Part shown: positions 52,999 to 61,900 of the stretch, piece after piece
How the letters are laid out: each line of letters opens with the position of its first letter
Numbering within the stretch: the first letter of the stretch is position 1
Assembly (NCBI GenBank): GCA_024398875.1
Contig: JAKSIJ010000001.1
Span: 124,001-188,000 of the forward strand
Length of the DNA: 64,000 bases
Direction: 5' to 3'
From: Fibrobacter sp.
GTDB lineage: Bacteria; Fibrobacterota; Fibrobacteria; Fibrobacterales; Fibrobacteraceae
Notes under the pieces: generated by a model
What the model saw: only the letters and a program-made list of their open reading frames with translations
Database searches by the model: none
What the model was told of the DNA's origin: nothing
Translations under genes and position numbers: made by a program

Positions 52999-54024
52999 CT
53001 ATACAGGCAACTGCAGCACCTTCTCAATCAACTCGTGGTAGACTTCAGGATATTCCACCAAATCCATCGTTGTCACTCTCTTCCCGGCGTCCTTACTGGA
53101 GGCACCGCAATGGAACATTTTCTCATGGTCTGTTTTGTAATCCAGCACGATGTAACGGTCATGGAATATACCGCCTGCAGGCCTCCGCTCAATATCCACA
53201 TCCGGCCTAGCGGCTTTAAAGTCAGCAATCATCGCGGGCGTCAACGCACAGCCATTCCGCTGGTCGCTAAAAATCGTAACCTTAACATTCTGTGCGACAC
53301 CCCGCAACAGGTCCAAAGTCTTTACGCCAACAAAGTCATCAAACACGAAAATTGACTTCTGAGCCATACCGTAAATCTGCGAGTTGGCAACATCTGCTTC
53401 AAGCTTTTGGCCGTTCAAAATCAAGTGATGCTTGTAGGTGGACGGATCGTGGAAAAATTCCATGACCTTGCCCAAGGATTCCTGAGTTTTCTGAGCCTCA
53501 CCTTCCAAACGAGACACATCGGAGCGAATTTCGGAAATTTCGTGGGAATGCTGAGCCGTAAGGGTTGCTATTTGGACACAGTTTGCACAACCCAGCAACT
53601 GCTGATTTTCAGAGGCGATATAGTCCTTCATGTCCTTGAAAAGACGGATGATTGCTTTACTTTGTAAAGTTGCAAGACTACCTCTAAGAACAGTCATGAG
53701 CATATAAATACCCTGTTCAGTAAAGACAAAAGGAAGTTTTCTTGTCCCGCCCCAACTTGATGTCCGATTTTTGGACATCAAGTTCATGTTTTTTATCGAA
53801 GAATACTCACTTTCAGTCAGTTGAAATCGAAAATCGGAATCAAATTTTTCAATGTTATTTTTTACTTGCTCATTGAATTTTCGAGTACTATACCCATAAA
53901 TTTCCGCCAGATCGGCATCGAGCATCACCTTCACATCGCGGATGGTGTAAACCTTGCTCTTCAGCAAATTCTCATCAATAAGGACGATTTCTTTTCCCCC
54001 AACGGGAACACCTTTCCTCTTCAT
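52999..54024 (-). CDS. ORF6N-domain protein, copy 2
   Basis: A protein of 341 residues with the same plan as copy 1 and an SD AAGGAG before ATG 54024. The N-terminal about 45 residues and the region from about 130 to the end are nearly identical to copies 1 and 3. The middle segment is clearly different (EYSSIKNMNLMSKNRTSSW, then LPFVFTEQGIYMLMTVLRGS). The last residues are VLQLPV. The divergent part covers the end of the ORF6N region, which is likely to set target specificity, whereas the C-terminal PLD-like part is constant. It is probably transcribed from its own duplicated promoter. Confidence 0.8.
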   Translation of the reverse strand: MKRKGVPVGGKEIVLIDENLLKSKVYTIRDVKVMLDADLAEIYGYSTRKFNEQVKNNIEKFDSDFRFQLTESEYSSIKNMNLMSKNRTSSWGGTRKLPFVFTEQGIYMLMTVLRGSLATLQSKAIIRLFKDMKDYIASENQQLLGCANCVQIATLTAQHSHEISEIRSDVSRLEGEAQKTQESLGKVMEFFHDPSTYKHHLILNGQKLEADVANSQIYGMAQKSIFVFDDFVGVKTLDLLRGVAQNVKVTIFSDQRNGCALTPAMIADFKAARPDVDIERRPAGGIFHDRYIVLDYKTDHEKMFHCGASSKDAGKRVTTMDLVEYPEVYHELIEKVLQLPV

Positions 54025-54143
54025 TTCAACTCCTTTTGCGTACAAACACCGGCGCACGACCACGCAAATAACAATTTTTAAGGCACGGACAAATATAAAT
54101 CGCTTCGATTGTCAGAAGATGTCATTTTTGACATCGCTCAAGG

Positions 54144-55166
54144 TTAAACAGGCAACTCCAGCACCTTCTCAATCAACTCGTGGTAGACTTCGGGATATTC
54201 CACCTGATCCATCGTTGTCACGCGCTTTCCCGCATCTTTTGAAGAAGCACCGCAATGGAACATTTTCTCATGGTCTGTTTTGTAATCCAGCACGATGTAA
54301 CGGTCATGGAATATACCGCCTGCAGGCCTCCGCTCAATATCCACATCCGGCCTAGCGGCTTTAAAGTCAGCAATCATCGCGGGCGTCAACGCACAGCCAT
54401 TCCGCTGGTCGCTAAAAATCGTAACCTTAACATTCTGTGCGACACCCCGCAACAGGTCCAAAGTCTTTACGCCAACAAAGTCATCAAACACGAAAATTGA
54501 CTTCTGAGCCATACCGTAAATCTGCGAGTTGGCAACATCTGCTTCAAGCTTTTGGCCGTTCAAAATCAAGTGATGCTTGTAGGTGGACGGATCGTGGAAA
54601 AATTCCATGACCTTGCCCAAGGATTCCTGAGTTTTCTGAGCCTCACCTTCCAAACGAGACACATCGGAGCGAATTTCGGAAATTTCGTGGGAATGCTGAG
54701 CCGTAAGGGTTGCTATTTGGACACAGTTTGCACAACCCAGCAACTGCTGATTTTCGGAGGCGATATAGTCCTTCATGTCCTTGAAAAGACGGACGATAGC
54801 AATGCTTTGAGCGACTGCCAAGGGCCCTTTAAGAACCGACATGAGCATATAAATGCCTTGTTCGGTAAACGCGTAAGGTAAATACTTGATATTATGCCCA
54901 CGTGAAATCTTCAAGGTCGTTTTTTCCGACCTTGAAAGCAATTCGGTTTCCTCTTTCGTCAACTGAAATCTAAAATCATCATCAAAGCGTTCAATATTGG
55001 CTTTAACCTGCTCATTGAAACGCTTGGTACTATACCCATAAATTTCCGCCAGATCGGCATCGAGCATCACCTTCACACCGCGGATGGTGTAAACCTTGCT
55101 CTTCAGCAAATTCTCGTCGATAAGGGTAATCTCACTCCCCACAACGGGGGCATCTTTCTTCTTCAT
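54144..55166 (-). CDS. ORF6N-domain protein, copy 3
   Basis: A protein of 340 residues from ATG 55166, with AGAAGG upstream. The middle segment is unlike both others (ETELLSRSEKTTLKISRGHN), yet from FTEQGIYMLMSVLKGPLA onward it matches copy 1 almost base for base. The N-terminus starts MKKKDAPVVGSEITLIDENL and differs more from copies 1 and 2. The upstream region is not shared, so copy 3 may be the original and copies 1 and 2 later duplicates. It is divergent from the phosphoglycerol transferase gene. Confidence 0.8.
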   Translation of the reverse strand: MKKKDAPVVGSEITLIDENLLKSKVYTIRGVKVMLDADLAEIYGYSTKRFNEQVKANIERFDDDFRFQLTKEETELLSRSEKTTLKISRGHNIKYLPYAFTEQGIYMLMSVLKGPLAVAQSIAIVRLFKDMKDYIASENQQLLGCANCVQIATLTAQHSHEISEIRSDVSRLEGEAQKTQESLGKVMEFFHDPSTYKHHLILNGQKLEADVANSQIYGMAQKSIFVFDDFVGVKTLDLLRGVAQNVKVTIFSDQRNGCALTPAMIADFKAARPDVDIERRPAGGIFHDRYIVLDYKTDHEKMFHCGASSKDAGKRVTTMDQVEYPEVYHELIEKVLELPV

Positions 55167-55235
55167 AACAAACCTTCTGCAATACAAGCAAAAAATCACA
55201 GAATATATCAAAGGCGTGGCGCACACCACGGAAAA

Positions 55236-55247
55236 GAACACGTGTTC
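55236..55247. promoter_or_regulatory. Perfect 12-bp palindrome
   Basis: GAACACGTGTTC. It lies about 30 bases upstream of a minus-strand -10-like TATATT and could be an operator for the ORF6N copy 3 promoter. Confidence 0.4.
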
Positions 55248-55332
55248 AAATTTTCACATAAACAAATGTTCACTAGCAAATATACACAAACGGACACATA
55301 CCGTCAATAGGTCGGCAGAAAATTTTTCATTT

Positions 55333-55350
55333 TGCAAACAACTGTTTGCA
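55333..55350. promoter_or_regulatory. Inverted repeat with 7-base arms
   Basis: TGCAAAC-AACT-GTTTGCA is perfect and lies about 50 bases upstream of a TATAGT hexamer for the plus-strand gene. It is a candidate regulator site. Confidence 0.4.
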
Positions 55351-55468
55351 CGCGAAAAAGCTTAAATATTTGAAGCCATTTACTTCGCAAATTTAGAGTA
55401 TAGTCACAGAACTCTCCGCTTTTTTCTACATTCAGTCTCGGTGACACTCCGTATGGGATCTCAGTGTA

Positions 55469-56974
55469 ATGAAGCAAAAATTTGCAATCGTCCTGCCAGC
55501 ACTATTTCTATTACTGGAATTATTCTGCATTGAAGGCATTCCCGTTTTAAAAAGGACATTCCCGCTTGAAAACACGGAAGCCGTATTTTTCACATTGACC
55601 CAAAACATATCTGGAACACGTGACTTTGCCATTGGACTTTTGTGCGACGCCTTGACGAAAACTTTTGCATGGTACAGCATTTGTGCAGCAATTATATTCA
55701 TCGTCTCTCTTATTTTAAGGAAAAGAAAAATAAGTTTTCAAAAGTCAATCAAAACGCTTTTGGGAATAGCATGCCTCATTTCTCTGGTTCTCCTCGGTCA
55801 TAAAGTCTACACTCAATTACCTATTTTCGATTACTACGTAGCATGGAAAAACATCTTGAGCGAGGGTGCACCAGAGCATTCAGAATTTTACCAAAAAGAG
55901 TATATAAACCCTGATTCCGTAGAAATTAAATTTAACGAGAAAAGAAATCTTATTCTCATATTTCTTGAATCTATGGAGTACAACTTCCAGGATTTTGCCA
56001 ATGGCGGAAATCTTGACAAGAATCTGATACCGGAAATCACCGACTACATAAAAGACGAGCAGAGTTTTATTCCCGGGGGCACCCAGATTTGGGGTACCGG
56101 ATGGACTATCGCCGATGCCGTTGCCAAGACTTGCGGCATTCCTCTTACATTCCCCCCTAGCATTCAGGCAAAATTTGAACCCATGAAAAACTTCTTGCCC
56201 GGGGCCATATGTCTCACAGATATCTTGAACAAAGAAGGATACAACATCGTCTTTTCAAAGGGAGCAAATCTTAAATTTTCTGGAACAGATGATTTTCTAA
56301 ACACCCACTCTGTAAAAAATTCCTATGGATTACTGCAATATATGAAGCATGAAAAGGTGAAAAAAGATACCATCTACTTCTGGGGTGTTCGAGATTCAAT
56401 ACACTATGAATTAGCGAAGGAACACATAACACGCCTAGCAAAAGAAAATAAACCTTGGGCGACATGGCTTATAACCGTTGACACCCACACTCCCTATGGA
56501 TTCCTAGATGAAAAATGTGCACCAAAAGAGAAATTTGAGGAAAAAGACCAATATCCACTAGTATTGAGCTGTGCATCAAAAATGCTAGATGATTTTATTC
56601 AATGGGCAAAAAAACAACCCTGGTATGATAGCACTACAATCGCTGTCATGGGAGACCATGCAACCATGGCGGCCCCGGAAACCATAGGTTTCAAAGAAAA
56701 GAACATGGCTCATTATTGGCTTAATTTTTTCATCAACTCATCAAAAAAGGCGAATGGAAGTAAAAGGACATTCACTTCACTGGACTTTTTCCCCACCATC
56801 CTTGAATCCATTGGTGCAGAAATTCCTAATGGCGCATTAGGTCTCGGAAGATCCCTATATTTTCCAGAACCCACTCTTATCGAAAGATACGGTATAGACT
56901 CCCTAAACAGAGCATTGAAAAAGAGAAGTATCGAATACGACTACTTTATGTACTCCACAAAAAACGTACAATAA
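55469..56974 (+). CDS. OpgB/LtaS-type phosphoglycerol transferase
   Basis: A protein of 501 residues with N-terminal membrane segments (about 5-25, 65-85, 95-115) and a large extracytoplasmic sulfatase-fold domain. Motifs are LILIFLESMEYNF (metal-site Glu), GTGWTIADAVAKTCGIPL with the nucleophile threonine (T210 or T213), VDTHTPYGF and AVMGDH. These match enzymes that move phosphoglycerol from phosphatidylglycerol to glucans or teichoic-type polymers. It probably decorates the glycan exported by Wzm/Wzt. The gene is AT-rich like the genes after wzt. It lies between the ORF6N group and wzt. Confidence 0.85.
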   Translation: MKQKFAIVLPALFLLLELFCIEGIPVLKRTFPLENTEAVFFTLTQNISGTRDFAIGLLCDALTKTFAWYSICAAIIFIVSLILRKRKISFQKSIKTLLGIACLISLVLLGHKVYTQLPIFDYYVAWKNILSEGAPEHSEFYQKEYINPDSVEIKFNEKRNLILIFLESMEYNFQDFANGGNLDKNLIPEITDYIKDEQSFIPGGTQIWGTGWTIADAVAKTCGIPLTFPPSIQAKFEPMKNFLPGAICLTDILNKEGYNIVFSKGANLKFSGTDDFLNTHSVKNSYGLLQYMKHEKVKKDTIYFWGVRDSIHYELAKEHITRLAKENKPWATWLITVDTHTPYGFLDEKCAPKEKFEEKDQYPLVLSCASKMLDDFIQWAKKQPWYDSTTIAVMGDHATMAAPETIGFKEKNMAHYWLNFFINSSKKANGSKRTFTSLDFFPTILESIGAEIPNGALGLGRSLYFPEPTLIERYGIDSLNRALKKRSIEYDYFMYSTKNVQ

Positions 56975-56984
56975 AATAAATTCT

Positions 56985-56990
56985 TATATT
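56985..56990 (+). promoter_or_regulatory. -10 hexamer before wzt
   Basis: TATATT ends 6 bases before ATG 56997, with no SD. It would give wzt a leaderless transcript separate from the upstream gene. Confidence 0.45.
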
Positions 56991-56996
56991 CAAAGC

Positions 56997-58292
56997 ATGG
57001 CTACCGCAATCGAGTTTGAGAACATCAGCAAGCAATACCGCCTGGGCTTAGTCAGCACAGGCACGCTCAGCCACGACCTCAACCGATTCTGGCAGACCAA
57101 GATCTTGCGCCGCGAAGACCCCTACCTTAAAGTGGGCGAAACCAACGACCGCGCAAGCAAGGGCAACAGCGACTACGTGTGGGCGTTGAAGGACATCAAC
57201 TTCAAGGTGGAACAAGGCGACGTGGTGGGCATCATCGGACGCAACGGCGCAGGCAAAAGCACCCTCCTCAAGCTGCTCTCCCGCGTGACCGCACCCACCA
57301 CGGGCATCATCCGCACCAAGGGCCGCATCGCAAGCCTACTGGAAGTGGGCACCGGCTTCCACCCCGAAATGACCGGCCGCGAGAACATCTACATGAACGG
57401 CGCCATCATGGGCATGACCCGCGCCGAAATCTCCCGCAAGCTGGACGAGATCGTAGACTTCAGCGGCTGCGAACGCTACCTCGACACCCCCGTCAAGCGC
57501 TACTCCAGCGGCATGACCGTCCGCCTGGGCTTCGCCATCGCCGCCCACCTGGAACCCGAAATCCTCGTGGTGGACGAAGTGCTGGCCGTAGGCGACGCCG
57601 AATTCCAGAAGAAAGCCATCGGCAAGATGCAGGACGTAAGCCGCGGAGAAGGCAGGACAGTGCTGTTCGTGAGCCATAATATGGGGGCTGTTAGGAATTT
57701 GTGTAAGACGGGGATTGTACTGAACCAGGGACAAGTTGCATTTGAAGGAAGTGCGGAAGAGGCAATTGGATTTTATACCAATTCAAATGTTCATAATTGC
57801 GCAAGAAAAGTGTTAATAAACGACAGAGACCATCGCGATTGTATTCTCCCAAAGGATCTTGAATTTATTGAAGCAGAAATGCTAAATGACGATATAGAAC
57901 ATTTAGCAACAGATGAGCCTCTAGAATTTCGTGTAAAGTTAAAACGAAATAACCCCACAATCAAAAAATTTACTATAGGAATGCATGCCGTCAGCATGAG
58001 TGGTTCCTGTGAATTCACCACGGCATCACCAATTTTCGATTGTCCTAATCGAGAGTTCTTTGATATAAATATTTCAGTAAAAAATCACTCATTGGCCAAG
58101 GGAAATTACAAAATATACTTCAACACAGGCATAAAAGATGTCGCACACGGTACGACTGATTACGACATCATCAAAAATGTTCTCTTTTGCCAAATCTTTT
58201 ACAAAAGTCAAATAACAAAAGATGCTTATAGTGGTTGGCAAAACGGCTGGGGAAATCACTATATAGACTCTGTAGATTATAGGCTGGATTAA
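56997..58292 (+). CDS. wzt: Polysaccharide ABC exporter ATPase with glycan-binding domain (Wzt)
   Basis: A protein of 431 residues. The ABC domain has Walker A GIIGRNGAGKSTLLKL (about 80-95), signature YSSGMTVRLGF, Walker B EILVVDEVLAVGD and the H-loop VSHNMGAV. Residues about 265-431 form a Wzt-type C-terminal domain that in O9a/O8 systems recognises the glycan's capped end. Base composition changes sharply near 57680, just after the H-loop. The 5' part is GC-rich with C-ending codons, and the 3' part is AT-rich like the following genes. This suggests a mosaic gene in which the glycan-specific half was exchanged together with the downstream genes. Confidence 0.92.
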   Translation: MATAIEFENISKQYRLGLVSTGTLSHDLNRFWQTKILRREDPYLKVGETNDRASKGNSDYVWALKDINFKVEQGDVVGIIGRNGAGKSTLLKLLSRVTAPTTGIIRTKGRIASLLEVGTGFHPEMTGRENIYMNGAIMGMTRAEISRKLDEIVDFSGCERYLDTPVKRYSSGMTVRLGFAIAAHLEPEILVVDEVLAVGDAEFQKKAIGKMQDVSRGEGRTVLFVSHNMGAVRNLCKTGIVLNQGQVAFEGSAEEAIGFYTNSNVHNCARKVLINDRDHRDCILPKDLEFIEAEMLNDDIEHLATDEPLEFRVKLKRNNPTIKKFTIGMHAVSMSGSCEFTTASPIFDCPNREFFDINISVKNHSLAKGNYKIYFNTGIKDVAHGTTDYDIIKNVLFCQIFYKSQITKDAYSGWQNGWGNHYIDSVDYRLD

Positions 58293-58294
58293 TT

Positions 58295-59206
58295 ATGTAT
58301 TCCTTCCAAGATTACATTAAACAAATAAAAGCCTATATCAAACGCCCGCTTTCCCTATTTGACAACTGGGCTGCTAAAGGTCGCTTAAACTGGATGCCAG
58401 ATAAGTGGTATCTCTCTTTTATGTTCAGGAGCCGTATGGGCTATTGGATGGATTGGAAAAATCCTAAAACATTTAACGAAAAACTCCAATGGTTAAAGGT
58501 CTACGACAGGAATCCGTTATACACAAAACTTGTAGATAAATACGAAGTTCGCAAATACATTGCAGAAAAAATTGGCGAAGAGTACCTCATTCCATTACTT
58601 GGTGTGTGGGACAATGTTGATGCCATTAATTTTGAAAAGCTTCCAAACCAATTTGTGCTAAAATGTACTCATGATTCGGGAAGCGTAATTATTTGCAAGA
58701 ACAAGCAGGATTTCAATATCCGCGAGGCAAAAATAAAATTATCAAAAGCGCTTAGAATCAAATACTACACACTTTCTCGTGAACGGCCATACAAAAACGT
58801 TAAGCCACGCATTATCGCAGAGCAATATCTGGAGTCAACCGATCTGAAGGATTACAAATTCCAAGTGTATAATGGAATCGTAAAAAATGGTTTCGTCTGC
58901 AGCAAACGTTTTTCAAGTGAAGGGCTGCATGTCACATTTTTTGACAGAGACTGGAAACTACTCAAATTCACAAAATTATATCCCCGAGAAAGAGAATTAT
59001 CTCCAAAACCATTATTTTTCGAGAAAATGGTAAAATCTAGCGAGATTTTAGCAGGCAACGCCCGTTTTGTTCGTGTAGATTTTTATGAGCACCATGATAA
59101 GTTATACATTGGAGAAATAACATTTTATCCCGGAGCAGGTTTTGAAAAATTTACGCCTATCATATGGGATAGAAAGTTTGGTGATTTAATCAATCTATCC
59201 AAATAG
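58295..59206 (+). CDS. TupA-like ATP-grasp protein
   Basis: A protein of 303 residues of the TupA-type ATP-grasp family. It has NPKTFNEKLQWLKVYDRNPLYT near the N-terminus in two shorter blocks (NPKTFNEKLQWLK and DRNPLYTKLVDKYEVR), FVLKCTHDSGS as the ATP-binding strand, RIIAEQYLE, and FVRVDFYEH with GEITFYPGAG near the end. Members occur in polysaccharide loci and are thought to join amino acids or similar groups to glycans. It starts 2 bases after wzt, so it is probably translated with it. Confidence 0.85.
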   Translation: MYSFQDYIKQIKAYIKRPLSLFDNWAAKGRLNWMPDKWYLSFMFRSRMGYWMDWKNPKTFNEKLQWLKVYDRNPLYTKLVDKYEVRKYIAEKIGEEYLIPLLGVWDNVDAINFEKLPNQFVLKCTHDSGSVIICKNKQDFNIREAKIKLSKALRIKYYTLSRERPYKNVKPRIIAEQYLESTDLKDYKFQVYNGIVKNGFVCSKRFSSEGLHVTFFDRDWKLLKFTKLYPRERELSPKPLFFEKMVKSSEILAGNARFVRVDFYEHHDKLYIGEITFYPGAGFEKFTPIIWDRKFGDLINLSK

Positions 59207-59223
59207 CAAAAGAAAATAGAAGT

Positions 59224-60117
59224 ATGCAAAATAAATTTGTCATCTACACTGTTATGGTCGGTGAATACGGAAGTATCCACCAACCTTTGGTTGTCGATGA
59301 CAGATTTGACTACATTCTTTTTTCAAATGATATAGCAGAAGCCTCTATAGGAATCTGGCAAGTACGAAAAATTCCTGAGGTCGTCAAAAAAGACAACAAG
59401 CGTTTATCTCGTTATCCCAAAACTCATCCACATACCTTACTAAAGGAATACCAGGCATCGCTATACTTGGACGCAAACATTCAAATTGCAGATTCTTGGG
59501 TATACGAAAGATTTATAGAACTATTCAATCAAAAAGCAGACACCGCAGGCATTCAATTACTCTTAACTGGACGAGATTGCATTTATCGACATTCCTACGA
59601 TATGTGTGCCATTCGTGCAGAACATGACTATAAAGCAATTCAACAATGCCACGAAATGATGAAAAGCGGATTTCCCGAACATTTCGGGTTAAACGAGAAT
59701 AACATTATTTTTAGAATTCATAATGATACCATGAAAAAAGTTGATGAAGAATGGTGGTGGTGGATTAAGCACTATTCTTTCAGAGATCAATTTTCATATA
59801 TGTTCTGTTTCTGGAAGCACAAAATAAAAAGAGAACTTTTTCTTCCAATTGGTGAGGATTCCCGCAATTCCCCCCATTTCAAGTTATATTCTCATAACGA
59901 GTTAAATTCCGTTTCAAAACAAAAATGGATTCATTGCGGTCTTTTTGAATGGTTGCGAAATCAAAGTAGATTACAATCAAAAGACTCTTATAACAAATAC
60001 TGTGAACAGTGGGTCACTTTGTGCAAATCTCCATTTCCGCAGTTCACTCTTTTCCTTTGGGGAATTTTCGCAAGTTTTAAAGCCTGTTTTTACGCAATCA
60101 TTCGCAGATTATTTTAA
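59224..60117 (+). CDS. DUF616-type glycosyltransferase
   Basis: A protein of 297 residues matching the DUF616 (TOD1/MUCI70-like) family: FVIYTVMVGEYGSI at the start, DYILFSND, the block RYPKTHPH followed by ASLYLDANIQI, and SFRDQFSYMF later. The family is predicted to have a GT-A-type fold. A hydrophobic C-terminal end (FTLFLWGIFASFKACFYAII) may anchor it to the membrane. It is AT-rich and sits in the glycosyltransferase run. The transferred sugar is unknown. Confidence 0.8.
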   Translation: MQNKFVIYTVMVGEYGSIHQPLVVDDRFDYILFSNDIAEASIGIWQVRKIPEVVKKDNKRLSRYPKTHPHTLLKEYQASLYLDANIQIADSWVYERFIELFNQKADTAGIQLLLTGRDCIYRHSYDMCAIRAEHDYKAIQQCHEMMKSGFPEHFGLNENNIIFRIHNDTMKKVDEEWWWWIKHYSFRDQFSYMFCFWKHKIKRELFLPIGEDSRNSPHFKLYSHNELNSVSKQKWIHCGLFEWLRNQSRLQSKDSYNKYCEQWVTLCKSPFPQFTLFLWGIFASFKACFYAIIRRLF

Positions 60118-60132
60118 AAAACACTATATTCT

Positions 60133-60801
60133 ATGAATATAGGGAATAGTATGGCTATTGCAGAGACATTATACAACATTGTCGTAAAAATCGGTTCGTT
60201 TTTCTACTCAAGAAAACGACACGAACATATGCTACAAAGAATTAACTATATAAGAACTTTAAGGGTCAAGCCCCTATTCAAAGCGTTGGGTCAAAACTCA
60301 TCATTTCAAAGGATAGACCTTTTAAAAGGCCCCGAATATATTACCATTGGTGACCATACTTCCTTTGAAAAGGATCTTTATCTGACTGCATGGGATTCTT
60401 ACCAGACCAACAGCGGTATTCAACAATTCACTCCAGAAATCAGGATTGGTTCCAATTGTCATTTCGGAGCATTCAACCACATTACAGCCATAAATTCTAT
60501 TGAAATCGGCGACAATCTTTTAACAGGGAAAAACGTCACCATAACGGACAATTCCCATGGATCCACAGACTTCGAACATCTTTCTGTGGAGCCAACCCTT
60601 CGCCCCTTAGTCTCAAAGGGTCCTGTCAAAATCGGAAAGAACGTTTGGATCGGCGACAAGGCCTCCATTCTCCCTAACGTTACCATTGGAGACGGCGCGG
60701 TCATCGCGGCAAATGCCGTAGTAACAAAAGACGTTCCTGCTTACAGCGTAGCTGCCGGCAATCCAGCAAAGGTCATCAAAAATGGAAGTCCAACAAGATA
60801 A
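60133..60801 (+). CDS. Hexapeptide-repeat acyltransferase
   Basis: A protein of 222 residues with a left-handed beta-helix: [44 protein letters not shown] with the catalytic-type His, [19 protein letters not shown], and a closing [20 protein letters not shown]. It is a maltose/galactoside O-acetyltransferase-like enzyme, probably acetylating a glycan sugar. ATG 60133 is used; an ATG at 60151 preceded by AGGGA is an alternative. The 3' end overlaps the next gene by 20 bases. Confidence 0.85.
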   Translation: MNIGNSMAIAETLYNIVVKIGSFFYSRKRHEHMLQRINYIRTLRVKPLFKALGQNSSFQRIDLLKGPEYITIGDHTSFEKDLYLTAWDSYQTNSGIQQFTPEIRIGSNCHFGAFNHITAINSIEIGDNLLTGKNVTITDNSHGSTDFEHLSVEPTLRPLVSKGPVKIGKNVWIGDKASILPNVTIGDGAVIAANAVVTKDVPAYSVAAGNPAKVIKNGSPTR

Positions 60802-61900
60802 GCCATTCATCATCGCCTATTACCTTCCCCAGTATCATCCCATTCCCGAAAATGACGAATGGTGGGGCAATGGATTTACCGAATGGACCAATGTAGCCAA
60901 AGCCAAGCCTTTGTTCAAAGGTCATTATCAGCCTAGAATTCCCGCAGACCTCGGATTCTACGATTTACGAGTTCCTGAAGTACGCGAACAACAAGCCGAA
61001 CTAGCTCGCGAAGCTGGAGTTGATGGTTTTTGTTACTGGCATTATTGGTTTGGCAACGGAAAGGAGCTTCTTGAGCGTCCATTTAAGGAAGTTGTTGAAT
61101 CAGGAAAGCCTGATTTTCCATTTTGCCTTGGTTGGGCAAATGAAGATTGGCAGGCTAAAGTGTGGAATGTAAACGGAACACATCATACAAAACAAACCCT
61201 TATAAAGCAAAGCCCTCCGAACACTGCGGATAATGAAAGACACTTTTACAGATATCTTAAGGCTTTTAGAGATGATAGATATATTCGCTCAAATGGACGT
61301 CCAATATTTGTAATCTACAAACCATTTTTAGATGGAATACCCCAATTCATTTCTGATTGGAATCGTTTAGCCCAAAAAGAGGGACTTTCCGATGGTTTTT
61401 ACTTCATAGGTACTGCAGAAAACGAAAGTGAATCTGAATCCATTACAAAAATGGGATTTTCTGCAGTTACATTGAACGTAAACAACCGTATGTGTTCGCC
61501 GTACAAAAAAAGGCCCTTCTTTATTCAAAAAATAAACGAGTACCTACACTGGAAATTAAAGAAGCCCGTCATTATTGATTATTTAAAAAGTTCTAATTTT
61601 CTTTGGAATGCAGAATTTGATGTTCAAGAAAATTTCATTCCAACAATACTCCCCAACTGGGACCACTCACCCAGAAGCGGAAAAAACGCAATCATATTAA
61701 AAAATGCAACTCCAGAGTCATTCAAAAAATTGTGTTTAAAAACATTTTGTGGCATACAACAAAAAAGAAATAAAATTATTTTCCTAAAATCTTGGAATGA
61801 ATGGGGGGAAGGCAACTATATGGAGCCAGATCTCAAATATGGAAAACAATACATTAAAGCTCTGTACTCTGCAATAATGGAATCTTCAAAAAGTGACTAA
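60782..61900 (+). CDS. WbsX-like glycan enzyme (GH99-like)
   Basis: A protein of 372 residues of the WbsX family: [20 protein letters not shown] at the start, [35 protein letters not shown] and [17 protein letters not shown] near the end. WbsX-like proteins are common in O-antigen loci and have a GH99-like TIM barrel. Whether they act as transferases or hydrolases is unsettled. It overlaps the acyltransferase gene upstream and the GT2 gene downstream (8 bases), so the genes are tightly coupled. Confidence 0.85.
   Translation: MEVQQDKPFIIAYYLPQYHPIPENDEWWGNGFTEWTNVAKAKPLFKGHYQPRIPADLGFYDLRVPEVREQQAELAREAGVDGFCYWHYWFGNGKELLERPFKEVVESGKPDFPFCLGWANEDWQAKVWNVNGTHHTKQTLIKQSPPNTADNERHFYRYLKAFRDDRYIRSNGRPIFVIYKPFLDGIPQFISDWNRLAQKEGLSDGFYFIGTAENESESESITKMGFSAVTLNVNNRMCSPYKKRPFFIQKINEYLHWKLKKPVIIDYLKSSNFLWNAEFDVQENFIPTILPNWDHSPRSGKNAIILKNATPESFKKLCLKTFCGIQQKRNKIIFLKSWNEWGEGNYMEPDLKYGKQYIKALYSAIMESSKSD

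Larger units (their letters stand above)
55167..55468. other. Divergent intergenic region with palindromes
   Basis: This AT-rich stretch of 302 bases lies between ORF6N copy 3 (minus) and the phosphoglycerol transferase gene (plus). It holds a minus-strand TATATT (55202-55207), the palindromes at 55236-55247 and 55333-55350, and a plus-strand TATAGT (55399-55404). No gene is supported. Confidence 0.65.
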
